Shown here: piece after piece, positions 57,755-64,000 of the stretch
Layout: every line of letters starts with the position of its first letter
Numbering within the stretch: position 1 is the stretch's first letter
DNA from: Zhengitettix transpicula
Taxonomy: Eukaryota > Arthropoda > Insecta > Orthoptera > Tetrigidae
Length of the DNA: 64,000 nucleotides
Reading direction: 5' to 3'
Assembly (NCBI GenBank): GCA_037074705.1
Contig: CM073590.1
Span: 4,524,001-4,588,000, forward strand
Program-made: the position numbers and the translations under genes
Notes under the pieces: generated by a model
What the model was told of the DNA's origin: nothing
The model's database searches: none
What the model saw: the letters and a program-made list of their open reading frames with translations, nothing else

Positions 57755-59432
57755 TCGGTAGTTCCAAACAGATTATTGTGATCATAAAACTGGAAATTGA
57801 AATACACACTTCTGAATATGACTGGGCTCTTTTCTCATTCCTATCACACATCGTAATGTAAAAAGGATCATTCGTCAACAATAAATACTGAAATTATCTC
57901 TAACAAGTTCCAAGGAAGTGCGACGAATGCGATGGGATAATTCCATCGTCTACAAAATCTGCTTTGCAAAACGATTATTATTGTTGACAGAAGAGCGACG
58001 CCTCCGGCAAATCCTCTGTGGTGTCACCCCCCCACACAACTTCCATTTGCGTTTGCTAATGTGTTTTCCGAAAACCGGAGGAATAGCATCTGCTGGCGAG
58101 GGTGAGGGGAGGAACAGGTTAATAAGTTAATGCATCATTACCCGGCTGCTCTTGAGGGATGGAGTGCTGAGAGCACTTATATGTATCTCTCGCAATAATT
58201 TGGTTACCGCCAGCCTCAAGGCAGAATTGATGAGCGTTTCAGAGCGTGTATTCCCCACGAGCAGGCCTTCAAACACTACGCCCTCTCGTGTCGGCTCTGA
58301 GGAGCAGCTAATCTGCATCTCCAGAGACATGCACCCGGCTCCCCTCCCACATTACAAACACAGACTTCCTCTGTCAAATCTAATACATGCTCAATGCAGT
58401 CGCCTCTATTTTAGATATTATTACAAAACAATTACAATTGTGCCCCTTTTACTAACCTTGTAATCTAGTCAAATGTGTGCCCCAGTTATCCCAAACGAGA
58501 TTATTGTGCTAGAACTAGAAAAGCTAAATATAATTCCAGACAGTAAAATATCGGATATTAGAATAAGTACTGGTCACCGAAGATTTTCTCACATTAAAAG
58601 TTTCAGAAGATCATTCCGATTAACAAGTATAAGCTTGTAAAGAATTATTTTTGTGGGCTGGGTTTTTACGTTAAATCAAAAAAGTATTGACCATTAAAGA
58701 AATTTCATATAAGTTTATTACAGTTTATCATGAAAAAATCTTATCTCAGGCACCTGTGGTTTTTACATAGAAGAGATCTGCTGCCCGTACCAAATACGTA
58801 CTGCTATTCTGTGTTGTGTTGCCTGCTGTAGCTCTCGTACCGGCGTCTCCGTATCTCACAGCCGGCAGAACGGGTTAAGTGCAGTGCTGACTTTTGTCAG
58901 GACCATTGCAAGGCGTCGACTCAGGTCTTGACCACTGGCTAAGGCGTCGGCCTCCGGGATTGATTGCTGGCAAGCCGTCGTACTAAATTGTGTGGCTTCG
59001 ATGAACTCTTCACTAACAAATTGTGCCCCTTTCTCACGACGATTCTGCCTCGGACTATATCAAAGACAACAACTTGGAAAAGTTACTCATGAGATTTGTA
59101 GATCGGTGACACTTAAAACTTATACACGTAACGCAATACGGAACCTCTCATAATCACATCCACCAGCTGCGATGAGCGCAGAACAACTGTCCAGTTTCAG
59201 AAGCTTATCTTATTATAGCCTCCCATTCTTTTACTTTTTTCATTATTAGAAAACTTCGTCGAAATTTCAGTTTCATTGTTTCTTCCATTGTTACTAGAGT
59301 TATAGCACGCAGCTGCAGTTCCGTAGTCAACAATGACCAACTATTCTGTCATTTTGAGGCCAACAATCGACGCGTTACAAGCTAAATTCCCTTCCTAATT
59401 CGATAACGGTTCAATATGAAGACACTAGCAAT
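57755..59432. other. Unannotated stretch with two GC-richer islands
   Basis: 57910-58350 and 58780-59060 are clearly GC-richer than the surroundings. Short frames lie on both strands of the first island (57918-58130 and 58152-58463 plus, 58127-58330 minus), none recognisable. They lie between the two D repeats. They may be parts of one unknown element or conserved noncoding DNA. Confidence 0.3.
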
Positions 59433-60090
59433 ATGTTGTATCTAGCAGCAGAGAACGATAACTGCTATCATTGTATCGCGACAAATTGTCTTAATATAGA
59501 TGCAATACTGAAGAATAATCTGACTGCAAATGAAAATTATGACCAAATTCAGTGTAAGAACCCGGCACCCGCAATTCCAATAATTAACCCTAAAAAAACT
59601 GACTTGGATAATTCGCAACCAACGAAAAAAACAACTGCATCTACGAGCTCGACAAGCCAAGCTGATAAGAAAGACGTCAATAATCCTGAACAGAAGAAAA
59701 GCACTAATCCACCCAAGAAAACCAAACAAATCATTCAGGATCATAAATATAGGCGCTTAGTTAATCATTATTTCCGCTAAAAATATTATATTTTATATAC
59801 CCCTTTTGGAACAGTTAAAGACTCATACTAAATGCTACGGAATCAACGAACCCAAGGACCATTATTAGAGATTACCAAATATCTTCTACATCATTCATAA
59901 ATATATTGGAATCTTTTTACCCACACTTAGATGATAAAACGGCAAAAAGTAGAATAAAAAGGCTGATAAATTTAGTCAAGAAACAAGAGAGTGATCCATA
60001 TTAAGGAGCAGACGCCTCTTCCTAATAAAAACTGACTATGACTACAGTACAGTGGAATCTGCAACAGTCGCAGCTTCAAACAAGTTAATA
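59433..60090 (+). pseudogene. Possible non-LTR retrotransposon ORF1 end and ORF2 start
   Basis: The 115-codon frame at 59433-59780 encodes a polar protein rich in Lys, Pro, Ser, Thr, Asn and Gln. Another frame at about 59895-60001 continues LESFYPHLDDKTAKSRIKRL and INLVKKQ, ending in a stop. About 35 bases later, MTTVQWNLQQSQLQ appears. An acidic/basic ORF1 C-terminus followed closely by a (M)..IQWN start of the endonuclease ORF is the usual arrangement in Jockey-group LINEs. Motifs are short and no further endonuclease sequence follows, so this is tentative. Confidence 0.3.
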
Positions 60091-60769
60091 TAATGAATTA
60101 TCCAATTATTATGATAAATGATTAACAAATGCGAATTGTACAATGTAAATGTAAGAAACCCACATTTGAAATGAATAATTATTCTTTTAAACTGTTCAAT
60201 TGTATGTATATTCTTGGAATCAATGTGAATCGTAGCATACTTATGTAAATAAGCACTATTTGTAATTCATTTATGGGTCGTCAATGACCAAATGGTTAAC
60301 GCGACCATTATAAACCTTTAATTAAAAAAACAGAGAAGTTACAGTTAGTTAAGTACATAGTTACATCGTTTTGGTATTACATATAATAAAATAATTGTTT
60401 TATTATTCTAAATAATAAGAAACATGGGATTGCCTCTTTTTTGGAAGAAGTTCAATATTTGGTGAAAGTGATGTTTTTGCTAAGCGTAAGCTTTCCAAAT
60501 TATTATCAACAATTCTTGATCCGTTTTTTCTTTCGTTAAATCAATTTTTTTAAAAAAAATTATGCTCATAGCAATAAGTACTGCCAAAGAGGGACATAAT
60601 TTTAGACATAAAATTAATTACTTTTGGATATTTATCTTTGGAAACATGATTCACGTAAAAATCTTGCAGAGATACCTCACGAAACTGGCTCGAAATTCGG
60701 GTAGATCTGTTTTAAAATTTTGGTCAACTGCACCAACAATATGCAACAGAGAAATTTAGTTGCGAGCCG
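60091..60769. other. Unannotated AT-rich spacer
   Basis: Nothing clearly recognised. The 65-codon plus frame at 60562-60759 could be the degraded end of whatever element ends at about 60830. Confidence 0.3.
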
Positions 60770-60835
60770 GAAAATCTTGCACGAGCGCCGGATGTGACCC
60801 GCGGGCCAGGGTTGCCCATCGTTCCATTAAAGCTT
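60770..60835 (+). mobile_element. hAT-like terminal fragment
   Basis: GATGTGACCCGCGGGCCAGG followed by GTTGCCCATCG resembles the right end of hAT-type elements, which commonly finish with GGCCCGCGGGCC...GGTTGCCCA. Only this end is visible, and no transposase or opposite terminus was found. Confidence 0.35.
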
Positions 60836-60857
60836 TAAAACAAATTTTATGATTCTA

Positions 60858-61077
60858 AACAAGTCAATAAGTAGGGTTTTTATATTTCTAAACGGGATTA
60901 ACAACGTATAAGGCGTAAGAAAAAATTATGCTCCTTATACGTTTTGCATAAAAACTCCAACTGCTAGCTAAAACGTTATACAAACAAAAGCAGAAAATCA
61001 GATCGTCAGAAAATTGTAACTCAAGATTTAAGGTTGTAAGGGACCAAACTTCACATTAAAATATTATTTATATTGTA
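60858..61077 (+). repeat. Direct repeat D, copy 2
   Basis: Same orientation as 57509-57754. This copy preserves an internal inverted pair AACGTATAAGG (about 60902) and CCTTATACGTT (about 60932) that is eroded in copy 1. Confidence 0.8.
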
Positions 61078-62509
61078 CCTCTTTTGTTTATCGAGTAAAA
61101 ACCGGGATACTCACATTTTTTTAAAAAATGAGAGAATTCTCACCAATGAGCTGAAAACAATAATCGAGCGGTAAAAATGACTATTATTAGGTTCCATTTC
61201 ACTAGACATACATTTACAGAATTCTTTTCTGGTGGAGACACTCTGTTCGTGGATACAGAATTAACAAAATTCATCTGATAATTTTTAAGACGGCAGAACA
61301 TCTGAGAACTTTAATCGATTTTTGCGATAGTCTGCTCTATTACCTGTTGTACCTGAAGCAAATGTCTGATCAAACACTTCATCGTTCAAGATGCACTATC
61401 GCGAAGAATCCCATGTTCTGTGTGGTCATTATGTTGTGCCACGATATTTCTTTTCTATTACACCAAAATAACGTTATGCTCCATCCCGATACGATATGAA
61501 CTGGAAATAAACATAAAGAGGACTTCCGAATTTCTGAAAAAATCACTACTTGTAACATCTGTTGTCCTAGGACACGTTCACTACAAACAGTGTCATTAGG
61601 ACTCTTTAATTCTTAAGTAATTCTTTTCCAAAAATAGGGTCCTGATTCATGTCAAATGAGAAACTGTTCGCACATCTCTAAATGACGGTCAGAATAATTT
61701 TCACGTAGGGCTTGTATAAGTTTGGTCAACGCACTCTCGTGTAAATTGCTTATTAAATTGGTAGTATGAAACCCCACGAAGACACTCCTCATTCTTGTGG
61801 ATTAATGGCACAACTATGAGTAAAAACATAAAGGATTTTCTTCTGCTCTAGAAGTTCGTGACCGCCTTACTTCGTGATAGATCTACAATACCACCTTGTT
61901 CCTCGTATCTATTTTTTAAATTTCTAATCGGTTTACGTGAAATTGGTACATCAAAGTATCCCTAAATGTGTCTTACTCACACGGAACAAACTCAAATCGT
62001 CAGCGACCAGATACAGAGAAAGCATTCATCCCCCTTACCGTTTTTCTTTCCGTACCGCTTGCTGCTGGACTTAATTCAGTAAATAAACTAATTACGTGAA
62101 TTACATAAATTACTTGATGTATGGGACTTCATTCTAGAAATATGAACTTTTTCCTCAAAGGCGACATAGTTAATAAATTAAGTCACAAAACTTTTATAAA
62201 CAAGTGCTTCTTTTAATAACTATTCTATTATTATTATTATTACCATTATTATAGACAATTTGTAAATTACTATTATTATATGCAATTCTCTCTATAGTTA
62301 GGACTGGGCTTTGATGTTTTAATAACTGAAAGTGTTGTACGCACGTTCTGTATTTCACTTTTATTAATTTTCTTCTCTTTTTTAATATACACAGCAAATA
62401 AAATTAATTGTAGTCCAGTTTATTAACAAAATCTAATGCATAATACTGTCATATAGCTTCACTAACTTTCTTTATTAATTCGGTTACCACACATCTGTGA
62501 ACAATTATT
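61078..62509. other. Unannotated stretch
   Basis: 61200-62060 is of intermediate composition with no recognisable reading on either strand. There are short ATT repeats near 62226-62250. Confidence 0.35.
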
Positions 62510-62996
62510 TTTTCAACTCGGACTGGAGAGGATGTGTAGACGCGCAGAAAATAGGCGTTCTAGGGTTACGATTCTGCCTCGGTCTAAACTCCGTTTACAC
62601 CGGTTTTGGTGGGGCCCCTGAACAGATCACGTGGTCTGATCTGAAGCTTTGTTTCGTTCCCCGCCTTCCTCAAGTAGGCTTTCACTTCGGAGGGTTTTTT
62701 TTTCTCCAACTTCGGAGCCACTTTCAGTATTCAGTTTTGCTACAACCTTCTTGGAGTGCGGAGGCTCCTGGGTAGCCCTACTCAGTCTTGTCTTTTTATA
62801 TTAAATTTTATCTTTAACTTCATAGCGCTTTCTGTTTTATGTTCATGTTTCTGGAAGTTACTTAGATACCAAGAACCCCACGTTAACGACTTTCCTATTT
62901 TCCTATCCTAGAAGTCTTTCTTTCCACACTTAAGAAGATACGGCGGTGGATTTTCCTCCGATTTTATCTTCCTGTTTATTTCCGCGATTTAGCTAG
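62510..62996 (+). mobile_element. Family B interspersed repeat, copy 2
   Basis: It starts near TTTCAACTCGGACTGGAGAG and ends CGCGATTTAGCTAG. It is the inverted counterpart of 38942-39446, and retains a GGGGCCCCTGAACAG segment and about 60 bp at 62590-62620 that are shortened in copy 1. The 92-codon plus frame at 62497-62775 is not conserved in the other copy. Confidence 0.7.
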
Positions 62997-64000
62997 AACT
63001 AAAATTCCATTACATCCTTCTTATTTTGATCTCTTCTAAGGTTTAGCAGGTACGCAATATTACAATACTATTTTTTTAATTTTTTTGTTATTTTGAAGTA
63101 TGTTACTGAAACCTTCTATCCACCTTCTGGATGTATTTTTTTTAATACCGTTTCACTCATATTTCACTTTATTTAGAATGACGATTCGAGAGCTGCCTGT
63201 TTCAATTTGTCAATCGAAACGATAATATTGGATCGCGCTCTCCGTACTCTCGAGTTCATCTTCGACTTCCATGTTTCTATAACAATTTTCGTTCTGTGAC
63301 TTTGTTTCCATTCCATACTTATACAGGCGTTAATTGACTTTCCAACAAGTTTTTAACGAAATGATCCAGAAATAGTACTAACTTTTCTACTAAGGGAAGG
63401 GATTGGATGGGGAACAGTGACGGGGGAATGAGTGGTTCCGCTCTACTGGTCGTTGTCAACACAAATTGAGTTTAATCCCTCTGAGCAGGGCGCCACCTCT
63501 AAAAAGTCCGTTATCACGAATACTGTTTTCTTACTGTGCTTCCACCGAGATTGTAACACATAACCCCTTTGCAATCGTCGTAAGAAACTAGATGTGACTA
63601 CATAAAAACTCAACCAAAACACAGCACAATATAAAAAGACATGGCATGGGGAATCAATTGATGTCCCTGAGCATAAACTTGTTGCCAAACCCAAGCTAAC
63701 GGTTTGGTTATTCCAATTATTGCAGCTTTATATGTGGACGTATTTCAACAACAAAGCATGCAAACATATCAATTCACGGTAATAACAAAGGAATACAAAA
63801 ACTTCCGAAGCCCCAAATGAGCCTATTATTAGGAACATCTGTTTTGAGATCTACAATACACTTTACTTTCTAATGATCTCCGATTCTCTGTCCTATTTTT
63901 ATTCCACATAATTATAAATATTCAGTAAATCAAGATAAAATAACAATTATATAAAAAAGTCTCTGAATGTAAAAGCTATATCAATATGTAAAAATTGTTT
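62997..64000. other. Unannotated stretch
   Basis: 63370-63710 is GC-richer, with an unrecognised 83-codon minus frame (63443-63694). Otherwise AT-rich. No shared repeats. Confidence 0.35.

Noticed and set aside
59442..59744. 100-codon minus-strand hydrophobic frame
   Set aside because: It is the antisense shadow of the Lys/Pro/Ser-rich plus-strand frame.
61200..62060. Possible transposase or retroelement on the minus strand
   Set aside because: Readings in all frames gave no recognisable catalytic motif, so it is left as unannotated.

Overview
The window looks like gene-poor, AT-rich nuclear DNA of an arthropod, most likely an insect. The clues are Penelope-like elements with GIY-YIG endonuclease remnants, mariner and pogo transposase remnants, tRNA-derived SINEs, non-LTR retrotransposon fragments, and rolling-circle (Helitron-like) repeats. 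No open reading frame exceeds about 146 codons. I could not recognise any intact host gene, tRNA gene, rRNA gene or CRISPR array. Almost everything identifiable is a decayed mobile element, so the window is probably intergenic or deep intronic. A polyneopteran insect would fit, but this is only an impression.

Layout. Positions 1-3760 hold a Helitron-like element on the minus strand, cut by the window start. It carries a degenerate tandem array with a period of about 283 bp. A second, apparently complete copy lies in opposite orientation at 30582-34150, so the two form a large inverted repeat with a 27-kb spacer. A fragment lies at 4136-4625 and a 0.7-kb deletion derivative at 38244-38941. Between 7.6 and 21 kb lie Penelope-like remnants (7630-7767, 8935-9500, 13293-13509, 15077-16133), a mariner remnant (14480-14825) and two copies of a 650-670 bp terminal-inverted-repeat element (12029-12700, 17419-18068). 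The same stretch holds a LINE reverse transcriptase on the minus strand with two nested insertions (16625-18615) and a deleted LTR retroelement (19559-20880).

From 21 to 30 kb there are a SINE with target-site duplications, a copy of a 5'-truncated repeat family called R here, a LINE C-terminal fragment, a pogo/Tigger-like transposase fragment and a Penelope-type palindrome. From 34 to 42 kb there are further palindromes and R copies, a foldback element with a nested insertion (36422-37215), and family B (38942-39446, with an inverted copy at 62510-62996).

The 42-48 kb stretch is nearly featureless. From 48 to 61 kb come R copies, one with three tandem leader hairpins, another SINE, a second mariner fragment, a second LTR-element remnant, a LINE ORF1-like segment and a 220-246 bp direct repeat flanking 3.1 kb.

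No genes are seen working together. The biology of the window is the layered history of element insertions. The least ordinary structures are the Helitron-like copies built from satellite-like units, the self-complementary Penelope-type termini, and the hairpin-repeat leader of family R.
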